Assembly (NCBI GenBank): GCA_022496805.1
Contig: CM040103.1
Coordinates: forward strand, 514,001-578,000
Reading direction: 5' to 3'
From: Pohlia nutans
Lineage: Eukaryota; Streptophyta; Bryopsida; Bryales; Mniaceae
DNA length: 64,000 nucleotides
The notes beneath the pieces are model-generated. The model made no database searches, was not told where the DNA came from, and was given only the letters and a program-made list of their open reading frames with translations. Below, piece after piece: positions 48,483 through 61,251 of the stretch. The position numbers and the translations under genes are program-made. Each line of letters begins with the position of its first letter. Position 1 is the stretch's first letter.

Positions 48483-51400
48483 CTATGAACGTGACCGCTG
48501 CGTGCGGTTATAGAGTAAGCAACCCACAAAGGCTGACATGAAGAAGGTCCACAACACCTGCAATGGAATCAGAGAGGCGATGATAAGCTCATGCTTTAAT
48601 AGCGTCATCTGTTGTGGAGTAACCTAACAAACATTCTACAAACATAGAAAGAGGCAAAGTATGAACTACCAAATTGACTGTTTTAACTCTTATCAAGTTG
48701 GCAAGTAGGTACACGACTTAAGCATCACGATCGCTTCGTCAATAGGACTTTCATGCTTCATCTTCCTTGAATTTATTATCATAATTGAGGGTGGGTGTAG
48801 GGTAGCGCAAGAAATGAGCCAACGACACTGTTCAATTAAATTACGAATAGGAAATCAATTCAGAAGTATCGAACGGAGTCGATTTTGCACCCACCGTGTG
48901 AACCATATTCCATTTTTCAAGTCTCCGGATTCGCATGTCAAGGTCCTCCAAGATGCACTCAACTGAAACTGACGGGCCTTCAAGAATATCAGACCCTGCA
49001 CTGCCCCCCTGCATCCAAATCACGGCAATTAGACACGGCACAATTACAGAATAGTTGGTACATTTTGAGAACTGTACACAACGAGACCAGGAAACACATT
49101 GCAGCACATGTAAGAAAGTGAATGAAGAAACAATTTCAAAACCCTTAGATTGTTCCAAACTAACCTGGGCCTGAACGTAATCCACTAGTTCCTGCAGCCG
49201 AGCTGCCTGTGGATCCTCCACACCCTTGCTGGGTTGGCCGGTTCCAAGTATAATTTCAATATATGGCTGCATAGATATTCATTATAGAGATGATTAAATG
49301 TCCAGCTTGCGTCCAACATATGCCGTCAGAGAAACAGATCAAATTCCAGGAAGCGGAAGTAGTTCTTACCAGCGTAGTGTAAGTGCCGTCCAGGTTGAGA
49401 GTCAATCCTGCAGCTGCCACTGACTCTTTATTCGAGCCTTTGATCTGAATATATGGAGTCGGAATATTATGTAACTGGTCCACCTCTATAAGAAGCTGCC
49501 ATGATATCAACGTTCACCAAGAAGAATCTCATCAGAGACTACAAAAGCGGAACCTAATGCTTTGAAGCACTCAAGAATGATATGGCCATACAATATGCTT
49601 TCATCACTTACAATATAGATCATGTAAATATGTGAAATGATCAGGCTTTGTAACCTCTTAAGTCTTCCCAATGACTGCAAATGAGAACAATATTTGAGGG
49701 CATTCAATGAAATAATTTGCAATGTGCGAATAACTGGATTCGCACATCCATGTCAGTCAAGGATTTAAAGGTAAGTGCCCAGATGCGACAACAGAAACTG
49801 GAGAGTGCAAGACAATGACAGCCTATGAGGAGCTAAGAAATCACCTTATTATCTTGGTATATGGTTGCTACGGCCTCGATATACGCTACTGCTTGATATC
49901 TGTGATTCAGGATATCCGTTGTGTTAATCGATTGTTGTCCCTGCCTACAAGTTGTGTAGGCTACAGATGGTAGTGGACACTTGGATTATATTTGTGGAGT
50001 CCTCAAAACAATAAATGAGAAGGCTAATGAAATCACTGACTGAATTGGCTGCGATGCACTAATCCTAGACTCCTACGATGGTGTATTTTCTACATTCTAG
50101 ACCACTAAAAACAAAAATGTGATCTAAAAAGACAGATTCTGATACAAATCCTTCATTTTTCATGAATAATACAGTCAACCAATGCAGAGTTCACCTAGAT
50201 GCTATGCCGGGCTGAGAAAGCATTTCGCTTACCCAAGAGTCAAAAGTCCTGCCACTGTTCGAACACTAATGTCGAAATCCACCCTGGGTTGGATGATGAA
50301 ATCTCCTTCTCTTATGGGCTGCAAAACGAAAAACATTAACAGAAACAGATAATGAACTTCTAAGAAACTGGAAAGCAACTACATGATGGAGAGTGGAAAG
50401 ATGAGGCAACTAAACTCTCAAAGCTAGAATACAAATACCGGAAACAAATTTGTTTGAATAATACCTCACGGATCAAAAGTGCAAATCTTCCTTCACAATT
50501 TCTAACACGAATCCAGTTGCTCTCTGTGCCGTTGCCATTATTTGGAAGTCCTGGGAGGTGAAAATATATGTCCGTGAACTTTTGCACCGTTTTGACAATC
50601 TTTTCTGGATCCAACAAGTTAGCTATCTCCTCAAACGAAACCTGCACAGAACGAAAAGCGACCTAAGTAATGAAATGAAGGCTTTCAAGAAAAGTAGTAT
50701 ATTTTCCTGAAGATAAGATACAGGATCTTCTACATTGATTGGGAAGACCATCCCGTCATCGTACCTGTTCCATCACAGTCATATACCGGTTCCAACTGGA
50801 AAAACCTATTAACTAAGTGCTGAAGATCGTAGAAGAAGCGTGTTGGGAACAAGAGTGAGAGGGTAAAAGCCAAGAGTACCTGCTTACTGCTTTTTAGTAC
50901 GAACATTGAACTCTCTGGAGAATGAACAGGATCAAAGTCGTTGGAAATCTTCAACTGTAAATAATACACATCAATAAAAGATCGAGGGTTTGCATAAAAG
51001 GAGCATTACAAACAATTGTACACCATTCACTTTGCAGTAGATACTGAAATAAGCTTGTGTAACTATTCCCCGACTAAGCATGTAACCAAATAAACAATTT
51101 TTTGAGATTGTACTCAGGATTAACAGCAACTCACATGAGCGTGCACAAGATGAGGCTCAATATCTTGTTGGAACATAGGAAAGACTGTGGTCATCACTTC
51201 TTGTTGTGATATTAGTCGCCCACTTTGTTCTAGATCTCCTTGAACTCTAGCAACAAGATGAGAATGAACACCTCCAACCTAGGCATATGTCAAAGCCAAC
51301 TTCGTTAAAAAGATCTAAGACACTTTTAAAAGAAAAGGCTGCAAGGCTCTGATGGGAAAACGCCCACATGTAGACAATTTCATGTACCGGCCTACATGAA

Positions 51401-54400
51401 GAAGTATACTCTGTTCGAGTGGTCTACAACACAAATCTCCTGAAAGAGAAAGTTATATATATGGGATACACAGAACCAAATTAAATTATGTTGCGAAAAA
51501 AATTATAACCGGATTCCATGAGAAAAAAAGTCGTCATTACCACAGCCACCCAAAGATTCAAGAATGGCCGAATGTCGGGATGCAATGCGTATACACCCTC
51601 CAGAATAACCTGCTCCATCCACACCTTTGTGAAGCCCTCCAGTATTGAAAACGAAGTCGCAAGAATTTGCAGAAAAATCGCTTCACGGAATCTTGACCTC
51701 ACTAACTCTTTCATATGCAACAACGTAAACAGGAAACTACATAATTTGGAACAACTAAGATAGGAGACTAACCACAGCACAATCTTCCGAGACGACAAGC
51801 TCCTTTGACCCACTTCGCTTATTTTTCTCAAAATCAAAAACAGGGATCCTGGTTGAAGTAAGGGTTTTCAGATCTTCAATATTCTGCAAATACACACTTA
51901 TTTTGTGATCCACCTTCTCTGGTCCTGACAACATGAGACAAATCATTGACAATACAAGCAAAAACATTCAAAAGCATATTGCAATACTTCTAACTTGTTA
52001 ATATTAGAATAGTAGCATACAGTACAGACTCCGCACCCACAACAGTAACAAAACACGTCTAGAACCTTGGGATTCACGAAAAAAAGATAACCAGAAACTT
52101 GCAACACCCGCAATCACTATACATTTATGCTTTTAAATTGGATGTTTATTTAATTTGTTTGTGACCACCTAATACCCCAAACTATGAGGTCCCTAGCTAC
52201 ATTCTTGGCAACATTAAAACAAGTAGAGTTGCACAGAATTTGGACTCACGAGTGGGAGAAATGAATTTTGAGTGATTTAAGACTTATTCTTAGAACTAAT
52301 TCAAATAAGTGTGTAGAAAACTAATTTTTAGAGAACACACACAAACAGTATGTGTAAAGAATCAGTCTTTACAAAATCCGAAAATTTCAGCAACATGGGG
52401 CTCTCAATAGAAAAGAACAAAATTCACATTTCCATCAACGTTTGTAGTCTTCACTTGAAAAATCAAAGATACCTTGAGCAGAAGTGGCACATCCAATGTA
52501 CCGAATTCGTCATAGTTGGAATCCTTCACTTCTTCATCCTTAATGTAGCTCTCCATAGAAATAACTTCACAACCCACTATGTTCGCCATCTTATGTCCAA
52601 AACTAGTCTTGCCAGATCCACTTGGTCCTCCTGTCAATGCAGAGAGGCACAACACGCGCAATAGAATACTCTGTTCTCAATTACGAGGACTTTCTAAACA
52701 GCACAGTAAAACCAGACATATAACAGGCCTAACTGTCGGGACACAAAATTGCAGAGGACTCCCTAGCGTCACACATGATTAACACTGGGCCATTACAAAG
52801 ATTGACCTATAAGGTGATCAAGACTTCTACTCCAGGAAGACAATACATTAAGCCCCAGCTGTCCTTCTACAATGTACCCAACGAACACAATGTCAGTATT
52901 GAAATTAATGTACAAATACTAATTGCAGTATTCGCATCAACATGTAGTTACAGGATTTACATACCAATGCCAACAATAACTGGAGGACCTCGCGCATTAA
53001 GGAGTGTCTGCACAAAAGAATCGTTAGGAAACCATGAGCCTGAGAATAATGCAACCTCGAAGGTATAACAACCATCCACATGTGAACCACGCTGAAAACA
53101 CAGAAAGAGCGAACTCTACCTGTACCGCTTGCACAGCCAGAAGAAGGCCTCTATCAAAGTCAAATGTCTCAGACATTGGGAGAAGTTTGATTGCGTCTTT
53201 TGAAGACATCACAGGATGATCTAATCCCCGAACAACGGAACTTGAGGGACCCCTGTCAGGTACACAATCATCCTCTGCAGATGACCACCTCAACATGAGC
53301 CTTGCCGAACGGTTTCATTAGAATCCAACACTATCAAAAGGCTACATCGTCAACGTCCAATATGGGTGCATACAAATACATGAATGCCTTGATTTCAGAT
53401 TCAAATTTCCAAAGGTACCTTTAAGAATGCGATTGAATTCACGATAAAACAACAAGGCAGCTCCCAGTCAAGAGAAATGAAACAACACACGAAAAGGAAA
53501 AACAGATAGCGCGCAATATGGCAACGTGGATTGAACCTCCGAAGGAAGTTGTAAGATGCCAGGATCCAATTACTGGGTCTACGTCTGACTTTGTCGGCGA
53601 TCTCATCCAGGTTTCCAATGTACCCGGAGTCTTCAAAGGAACCAACTGTTTCAGCCGGACTGGAACTGGTGCGAACACACTGGGCTCTTCTATGTTTAGA
53701 AGCGTTGGAGATGTAAGCTTTCGCGATCCAGAGAAGGCTGAATTTGGCAGAGGTGGGGAATCCAAGCGTGGAAGACCTGTTTTAAAACCATTACATCAAC
53801 GAATATGGTCTACAACTTGATAAGCAAAGCGACCAATGAACCTAAGAAGTCCAATAATCATCAACACGGATCTTTACAGATCAACTCCACACTTAACAAG
53901 AATGTACAACATTGGAAAAATGTGAACTGCAAAAAAAATCATCACCACATAAAAGAGACACAACTTCAAACAGAGATCTTCAGACAGAAATATTAAAGAA
54001 AGACCTACCTTTAAATTCAAGTACCATCTCCATGTACGATTTTGTAATCCATGGACCATCTAAACCCAATGCAGCTGCTTCAGCTGCGACAACCTGCTTC
54101 AAGGTTCATCCTTCAAGCTCAATAACTACGATCTTTAAACCGAGAATCAGCACCTTTCGTGTAAGCATCGAAACTGTAAAGAACTCTTCTAAATTTCAAA
54201 ACAACCTGAACCAACGAATCGACCCGTCCGAAGATATGTACCTTGCGGTCAGTCCCCTTAACTTGGATAAAGCTCTTGTTCACATCATCAATGGTTTCTA
54301 CAGATATGGATACTTTGCCATTATCGTATATGGCCGATTCTCGTTTGAAGCTCACAGCGACCTGGTACCCTAACGCTAGTAGACCGCCTAATGTGGTCTT

Positions 54401-57400
54401 CCCCACCTGTCCAAACAAAACAGAATAAATGAGTAACAATTTATAACAATTATTACTTACTAATGGGTTACATACAATGCAGTCGGCGTTTAGTATCAAC
54501 ATATATGAAAGAGGTTATTAGTGTTAAAAGAAAGACCAAATTCAAGTGTATCATCACGAACCTCAAATTCAGCTCTGGGCTTTATGATAAAATGTTTATC
54601 CACAAGTCTTTGATATCCCTCTGCTAGCTCATATCTGATGCCACATTGCCTCATCCTGATCCAATCACTGGTTTTTGAAGTATCCTGCTGGGCCGGAGGC
54701 ATCAAGTACATCTCGATGTATCTGGAAGTTCAACATAGTCCATGCTAGGTTCAATATCAAATTCGAATCTTCTGGCGCATGGGCCACCAGATTTCTAATG
54801 AATCACTAATCTTATGGCCTCCACCCAAACGTGTCCAAATAATCCACCCTGAGTTTGCAAGAGTTTATCAGCTATTCATAACCTTGCGAGTAACTTGAGA
54901 TAGTGCAAACAGATGCTTACTGCTCATGACGCACATTTTCTGAGTTGAGCAACATCTCAATGGAAGTCTTCAGTAGCTGATGGCAAATGCACCATAACGC
55001 TTCAGATATTGAGATTGATAGTGCCATGTTATTCATCAAGGAACTCAAGAACAACCAAAAATAAAAGCAATACACAGCTTAATATGATAAAAAGAGTCAA
55101 TCTCTTGATTAAATAAAAGATACATCTTTCAAAGTCGTAGATTATGTACCTGTTTTTCCGACTTCAAGATGTAAAATGGTTCCCGAAGGCTTGCAGACAC
55201 AAAACTGTTGCTAATTCTAATCTGTTAAAAACACAAACTGTCAGTGCTTGCGATCATAGAAGTATGTGGCAAGGTGTTCATCATTATGGTTACTATGGTT
55301 AAGCTGCAATACCTGTGCATGAAGAAGGTCTGGTTCAATATTTTTTCGAAACGCAGGAAAGATACTGTCTATAAGCCGATCCAATGATAAGGTCTCGCCA
55401 ATGTCCCGGCGAACTTTGGAAAGCAGGTTAAAATGAACTCCTCCAACCTGCAAACCTAGCTCCTACGTAAGTTCGAGTGTCACTAGCAAAAGTCTGCATG
55501 CACGCTAACCACACAATGTAATCTGCGACAGCTAAACCTACTGTTTAATTCCTCTTGGGAGGAGGAGGGGGGCGCGGGTGTTTAAATCATTTTTTCTAGA
55601 TCGACAAATGAATAGCCTTCCATTGATTCGTCACAATCGTGACGTCCAATGATAAACCGCAATCATAATAAAAAAAACACTCACCACGGCCACACGAATG
55701 TCCAAAAGAGAACGCAATCTGGAATGAAGAGCGTAGGTACCCTCAACAAGAACCTGGTAGAGGATCAAGCATAAACGGCGCCATGAGAATTCTAAAAGTC
55801 GAGCTAGGTCGCAGCAAGCTTCAAGGCATCAGTAAATACGTCCTTCACAAAACGAGAAGAACATTATGAGTCAACAATTTTCAACAAATGAACAAGAATT
55901 CCAATTCATGATGAGAGGCCTACCACACCAGACTTCGGAGCCTTAATCAAAACGAAACCTGAGCGCTTTTTTTCTTGGAAGTCGAATTCTGGCATCCTTA
56001 TATCCTTCCCTTTCAACAGGTCCTGGCGCACTTGACTGAAGTATAAGTAACTAGCTAAGACACGACAAAAGTGTCATAGAACTCTGCAAACTTCCAACTC
56101 CGCGGGGGTTTGAGAAATTGACAATCAAGTCTAAAATCAAATTCCAGCCGCCTGCGTTCGTAATCATCTAATTTGTCAGCAGCAGGTAACAAAGGTATTA
56201 TATCCCTTCGGACGGTCTGCATAACTGCCACACATCAGGGATAAAAAAAGTACCTCTAAGTTTCGAACCAACAGCAGGAAATCAATTGTATCAAAGTCGC
56301 TGCTGTCATCGACGGATAGAGAAGGATCGTGGTAGTTTTCCATTGTGACAACTGCACCTCCAAGGACAGAAGCAACTTTCGTCGCGAGACTACAACACCC
56401 AGCAAAGCCTTCAGTTAGGGAGCTGTTTGCCATGCCCCATTTTGTTCACACTTAACCTTTCTCTAAGCCAATTCAGAAGATTGTCAATGGAGTGTTAAAC
56501 CCTTCTCTAACTACTTCAAAGAACTCAACATCTAGAATTCTAATCCTTACCGATATCAAACATTCATGATTATCTGTTTTGTGGTGTTGCTAGAGAAACA
56601 CGGATTTAACTAACGTTTGAAATGAATGGGTTGCTCTTTCTGTCATTTAACGCAAAACCCAGCATACGCACTCGAAGTCGAAATTATCATTTACTAGGAG
56701 TTTTATATTCCCATTTCAAGCAGGACGGGAAAAGGTAAATGCAACGACCGAATCCATGAAAGGGACGCTATAAAGAATGACACAGTGATAGATTGTACAA
56801 GAATCTTTCGAGGCGAGTGCTTTTCGGAAAACAGAAATCCCCTTGCATTAGCGCGTAGCGAAACCCTTCTACCTCTTGGATGAGGAAAGAAAACCTTCTA
56901 CCTCAACGACAGCACTCATGAAAACAACATAAAAACAAAACTCAAGCCAAAAAAGGTATCGTTTAGGCTTCAAAGTAAATATAATAAACTGACACGCTCC
57001 ATACATACAATATACCTTCCTTCATCGACAAATTGTCCAAAATCCGGTTTGCAATAAAAATAGGAGCCGATGCTTCAAGGCTTCCGTCGGCAGAGTTAAC
57101 TAACCTGGACTTTCCGGAGCCGCTTGGTCCACCAATGCCCACGAGAACGGAGCCACGCTTCTTGTCTCGGAGCTCTTGGATGGCACGCACCGTCAAGAAA
57201 TAGCCGTGATCAAAAGACTGCCAAGAAATTTCTAGATCAGCTAACTCTGAGACAAGAGATTTAATGCATTCTTGATGAACACAAACATGCACCCGGGTTG
57301 TTCGCAAGATATGTGCAGGTTCGGACGGATATGATGCACTCTCCCGAGTACGTGATTTTCTTGACGTGGCATCCAGACGAATCACTCGCTTAAGCAAGAG

Positions 57401-57481
57401 CACTCCGACACAAATTCTTCGGGGTGCCCCAAATTTGGAGTCGTGAAGTGCAAGAAGCAGATGCAGTGAATTAGAAGACAC
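48483..57481 (-). CDS. Tandem uridine-kinase-like / CYTH protein, TTM1/TTM2-related, tail-anchored
   Basis: Related to plant TTM1/TTM2 (triphosphate tunnel metalloenzymes: uridine-kinase-like P-loop domain plus CYTH domain plus C-terminal membrane span), but with the module doubled. Twenty-five exons, in gene order: 57105-57481, 56254-56389, 55924-56022, 55685-55753, 55313-55447, 55150-55221, 54921-54976, 54562-54721, 54242-54406, 54009-54093, 53537-53776, 53120-53274, 52965-53007, 52473-52630, 51773-51883, 51541-51609, 51135-51278, 50880-50954, 50465-50641, 50233-50318, 49845-49899, 49370-49495, 49165-49266, 48895-49008, 48483-48557. All phases close to 1027 residues. P-loop 1 GGPSGSGKS (117-125), CYTH 1 about 297-452, linker, P-loop 2 GGPSGSGKT (598-606), CYTH 2 about 784-965, coiled coil EDLDMRIRRLEKW, anchor VLWTFFMSAFVGCLLY. 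Neither CYTH shows an ExExK start, as in TTM1/TTM2. The N terminus (first 90 residues) is uncertain. Confidence 0.88.
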
Positions 57482-58314
57482 CCAATCGATAGGTAATAAT
57501 CACGGCACATGAAATCGAAGGGCGAAGTGATGAAGGTACAGCAGAGGCGATTGCAGAAGTTGAAGATTCAGCAGCTACAGAAAACTGATTGAACGCGCGC
57601 ACGCGGGACTTGTTGTGGTCGCGTCCATCGAATGGTTTAATAAGAGCTACGATGAATGTGATCAGGGGATCAAAAACCACGAAAACAAACAATTCGATTC
57701 CCGCAACCAGGAAATCGCCAGTTACGATTGGGAAACGTCAACGCGGAAGGAAGAAATAAAATTAGGGAAAGGCCAACGTCGATCGCGGGAGGAACACAAA
57801 ACGAAAAACAAATAAACAAAACCAAAAAAAAAAGGGGAAAACGGACCGCAAGAAATCGGCGGCCATGGCACGGCAGGGTATGAACGAGAGAGAGAGAGAG
57901 GGGAACCGCCGGAAAGGAAAGGAAAGGAAAGGAAAGCGCCCGGGAAACGATCGCAGAATGAATGAATCCAGGGGAAAGAGGAAATAGGAAGAGGTGGAAT
58001 TTGGAAGAATGTCAAGAAACAAGGAAGAATGAGGCTGGAGAAGGGAGACGAGGAGAAGCAGCAGAAAAGGAAAGAGAAGAGGAGAGGAGAGGAGAGGAGA
58101 ATGGCAAGAAACATGATACAATTAAACAGCGAAATCGCATGAAGTGAAGGAAATGAAGTTGGAAGGGAAGGAGACATACAACGTGAAGAGGGAACGAGGT
58201 GGGGACGTTGGGAAGAGCGAGGGAGGAGTCTTTGTCCATAGCTGCAGCAGCATCCGAAGCATGAGCGAGCGGGCGGAGGAGAATGGGCCGGGGCAGGGAA
58301 GGGCAATTGGCGAG

Positions 58315-58353
58315 CCTCGCCTCGCCTCGCCTCGCCTCGCCTCGCCTCGCCTC
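58315..58353. repeat. (CCTCG)n pentanucleotide array
   Basis: Seven to eight uninterrupted CCTCG units. Confidence 0.95.
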
Positions 58354-58449
58354 ACTGGGCAAAAGTCAGTGCGGAACAACGCAAGCCAGAGACAAGAGAC
58401 GAGAGAGAGAGAGAAAGAAAGAAAGAAGGAAGGAAGGAAGGTGGAAGGA

Positions 58450-58500
58450 AAGGGAAGGGAAGGGAAGGGAAGGGAAGGGAAGGGAAGGGAAGGGAAGGGG
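58450..58500. repeat. (AGGGA)n pentanucleotide array
   Basis: About ten uninterrupted AGGGA units; the neighbouring GAAAGAAAGAAGG... tract extends the purine run to over 90 bases. Confidence 0.95.
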
Positions 58501-58957
58501 GGCAATGTCTGTCGGGTGTGGATCGGCAATGTCTGTCAGGCAGGCAGGGGGCGAGAGAGAGAGCGAGAGTATCAAGTCATGAATCCTCACTCACAGCCTC
58601 CACGCCACTCCTGCTGCTATGCTATGCTATGCTATACTATGCTGTTGGTGGTGGTGTGGTGCTGCTGCTGCTGCTGCAACAGCACGACCACGGACCGACT
58701 TTGTATTGTCATACAAGAGAGCGAGCGAGCGAGCGACAGAGCAATGAAACAATCGAGGCCAGGCGGCAGCAGCTCTTCCTTTCTTTCTTCCTTCCTTCCT
58801 TCCTTCCTTCCACGGCTTTAACTTAGTGAGTGTGAGTGCCGATCGACCGACTGAGGGTTCATCTCAGCCCCTGGGGCCCAGGGCGGGCAGGCACGCAGGG
58901 CTGAGTTCCTTCAGTTGGCTTTCTTGTCTCGCACACCTCACCTGCCTGCATTGTTCT

Positions 58958-58978
58958 CCCCCCCCCCCCCCCCCCCCC
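58958..58978. repeat. Poly-C run followed by (TCTCC)n
   Basis: Twenty-one consecutive C, then TCTCC repeats to about 59000. Homopolymers of this length are prone to length error in assembly. Confidence 0.95.
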
Positions 58979-59407
58979 TCTCCTCTCCTCTCCTCTCCTC
59001 TTAGGGCCTCCTTCCATGTATGGGTGGCCGGTCCTCGAAAGGAGGAAGCTCTATCGAAATGGGTGGAAACAGGAGAAGTCAAGAGTATATATTTCACTTG
59101 TACCGAAATGGGTGGAGCATGGGTGGTTCTTGAGACCTCAATTCTTGTCTTCTAGTGCCTTTCACCCAACCAATCCCCACATAGAACCCTGCCTTTAGGC
59201 CTGCCTACATGCATGCGGTTCATGTGTTGGTCACCCAACAGGCGCACCGTTGTGCTCCCCTTTTCCGCCATTGTATCTCACTAGGCCCTTCCTCCCGCCC
59301 GGGCCATCCCTCCGCAACTTCTGTTCATCCAAAGTGCCCTCCCTCCCTCCCCTCCCCTGCGATCAACTCAACTTCAATTGTCCATCCTTTCTTCAATATT
59401 AATATTA

Positions 59408-59742
59408 GGGGTTGTCACACCACCTCGGAGAATGGAGAATGGAGAATAAGGAAAAAGAGCCTGAGCCAATAGGATATCTTCTCCATGGAGAAGGAATGAC
59501 ACCCCTTTTGTGGTTTGTGAAGATTGAGAATGGAGAAAAGAGGTTGTTAGTTGGTTCCTCATCCTCCAAGCATGGGCCATTCTCCATTCTTCGTTCTCCG
59601 AGAATCCTTCTTCGTCCGTGGAGGAGAAGAATGAAGATTCTCCAATCTCCGAGAATGAGCCCTCCACCATTCAAGAAGATCGTGCCACCTCCCCATTCTC
59701 CATTATCTAAGAATGGGAAAAAAGAGATGTGACAACCCTATT
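59408..59742. mobile_element. Palindrome-rich MITE-like repeat with GGGTTGTCACA ends
   Basis: Left end AGGGGTTGTCACACC, right end (reverse complement) TAGGGTTGTCACATC: an 11-base shared core at opposite ends about 330 bp apart. The interior contains many inverted copies of GAGAATGGAGAA / TTCTCCATTCTC and GATTCTCC units, so either strand can fold. The target duplication is unclear, so no superfamily is assigned. Confidence 0.6.
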
Positions 59743-60192
59743 TATTATCATTCTTGCTTTGATCGTCAAAAGTCTTTCACAGTCTGAATAAGATCAACTT
59801 ACCTCATATGATTTTCAGTTGTCCTTCAACATTATCATGTTGCCTCGATCATCTTGAAATTTGTTAAAATGTGAATAAGATTTGTAGAATTTTGAATTAC
59901 ACAATTACTATTACATTTCCCACTTGTTGATGTCAACCAACATTTATAAATACTTCTGACATTTAGAATTCAAAAACAAAAAACAAAAACCAATGTATCT
60001 TAAAATAAGCTCTTAGAAGAAGTTGTGATGTAATAATAGATTTGTAAGCGTAAAATCTAAATTATAATTAATTTTAAACAACCAATGAAAAATCTGTGGA
60101 GCTCAGTTTTTACTGCCTCTTTTTGAACTATAAAAGCAACTGCTTGTTGAATAGATTGTTGTAGGGTCTTTTAACCCTAAAATTTGGATCCA
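59743..60192. other. AT-rich spacer
   Basis: Nothing recognised. Confidence 0.5.
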
Positions 60193-60196
60193 TTAA

Positions 60197-61217
60197 CCCC
60201 TAACTGTTCCGACGTCCATATTTTGGACGTTCATTGGGGTACATTCACCTTGAAAGAGCTCTAAATTTTGCAAAAAGTGTTCAAAAATATTGAAAATTTT
60301 ACAAACATTGCCCACATGATGTATGGAATGTGTGGTAAAAATTTCAGATCAATCCAAGATGAATTGAATTTTTGGTGATCATTTGAAAAAAGGTATTTAT
60401 TTTGGGACAGTCCTGAGAATTTTGATGGTTGCAACTTTGGGGGCTTGTATCTCCTTCATCCCAAGTCTGTTTTCAATAAAAACTTGTTGGGTTGAATTTC
60501 CCTTCAAGTCTAGTTATCATGGTAAAATTTCATGTCCATCCATGTTGTTATGAATGTTTGGAAGTCATTTTAGTGCACGGGTCTAATTTGAACACTTTTT
60601 GCTTTTTGGTTCAAATAGGTCACTTTTTGGGCTACTTTTTGACATTGCAGGATCATTTTAGGACACATTAAAAAAAATTCATGAGATTTTTTGGTACCAA
60701 TGTGTGTATATGATGATTTTGAACTACTTTATAGTTCAATATCTTTTCATTTGAGTAATTTTGAAAACAAATTTCACCTCTAACTGTGTTGCTAAGAAAA
60801 GTTCAGCATCCTTTTTTACCGCTAAAACAATATGATCTTTCAATTTATATGGCCAAATGACCCCAAAATTGATCCACGTGATCTACAACATGTATGTTAC
60901 AAGATTGTAAGGTTGAGATTTCTAGCATTTAAACCTATAACACATAAAAAATTCTATTTAACTTTGAAGTCACACGCCCCCCAAAATCTCAATTTTCAGC
61001 GTGCATTATACAATTTAAATACATATTATAATCTTCCAGTCCCACCATTGGATGAGTCTCAAATTTTAATAAAATGTGTGCTCTCCAGTTAAGAATATAA
61101 TTGTACGAATACCTTCTAATTTATTCCATTCTATTTCTGGTAGTCTCAATCACAATGTAGAAATCCGCTGAAATCCACTGCTCCCAGCTAAAGTACCCTG
61201 AGCATTACGTTAAAGGG
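60197..61217 (+). mobile_element. piggyBac-like element (1021 bp), TTAA on both sides, non-coding
   Basis: TTAA at 60193-60196 and 61218-61221. Left end CCCCTAACTGTTCCGACG, right end (reverse complement) CCCTTTAACGTAATG. Left 350 bp match the truncated copy at 42050-42394 in inverse orientation; the right part (near 60950-61060) matches the element at 35671, so it joins the two subgroups into one family. No transposase frame. Confidence 0.8.
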
Positions 61218-61251
61218 TTAAAGTTGAGGCAAGGCAAGGCACAAAGAAGTA

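Larger units (their letters stand above)
57482..59405. promoter_or_regulatory. Upstream region of the UK-CYTH gene, rich in simple repeats
   Basis: GC- and purine-rich region that should contain the promoter and leader of the minus-strand gene. It holds AGGAA-type repeats (57914-57937), GA runs (57888-57900), AGGAG repeats (58079-58099), (CCTCG)n, (AGGGA)n, a GCT run (near 58661-58676) and poly-C. Long open frames here are composition artefacts. No specific promoter element was identified. Confidence 0.5.

Noticed and set aside
49507..49722. Extra exon in the second CYTH domain (frame with SLGRLKRLQ)
   Set aside because: Including it would break the match to the first CYTH domain; joining 49845 directly to 49495 gives a continuous domain in phase.
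52775..53820. Plus-strand open frames within the UK-CYTH gene
   Set aside because: They are antisense to exons and introns of the minus-strand gene, whose 25 exons all close in phase.
57722..58826. Several open frames over 100 codons in the simple-repeat region
   Set aside because: Pentanucleotide repeats remain open in several frames at once; the products are Ser/Pro/Leu or Arg/Glu/Gly low-complexity.
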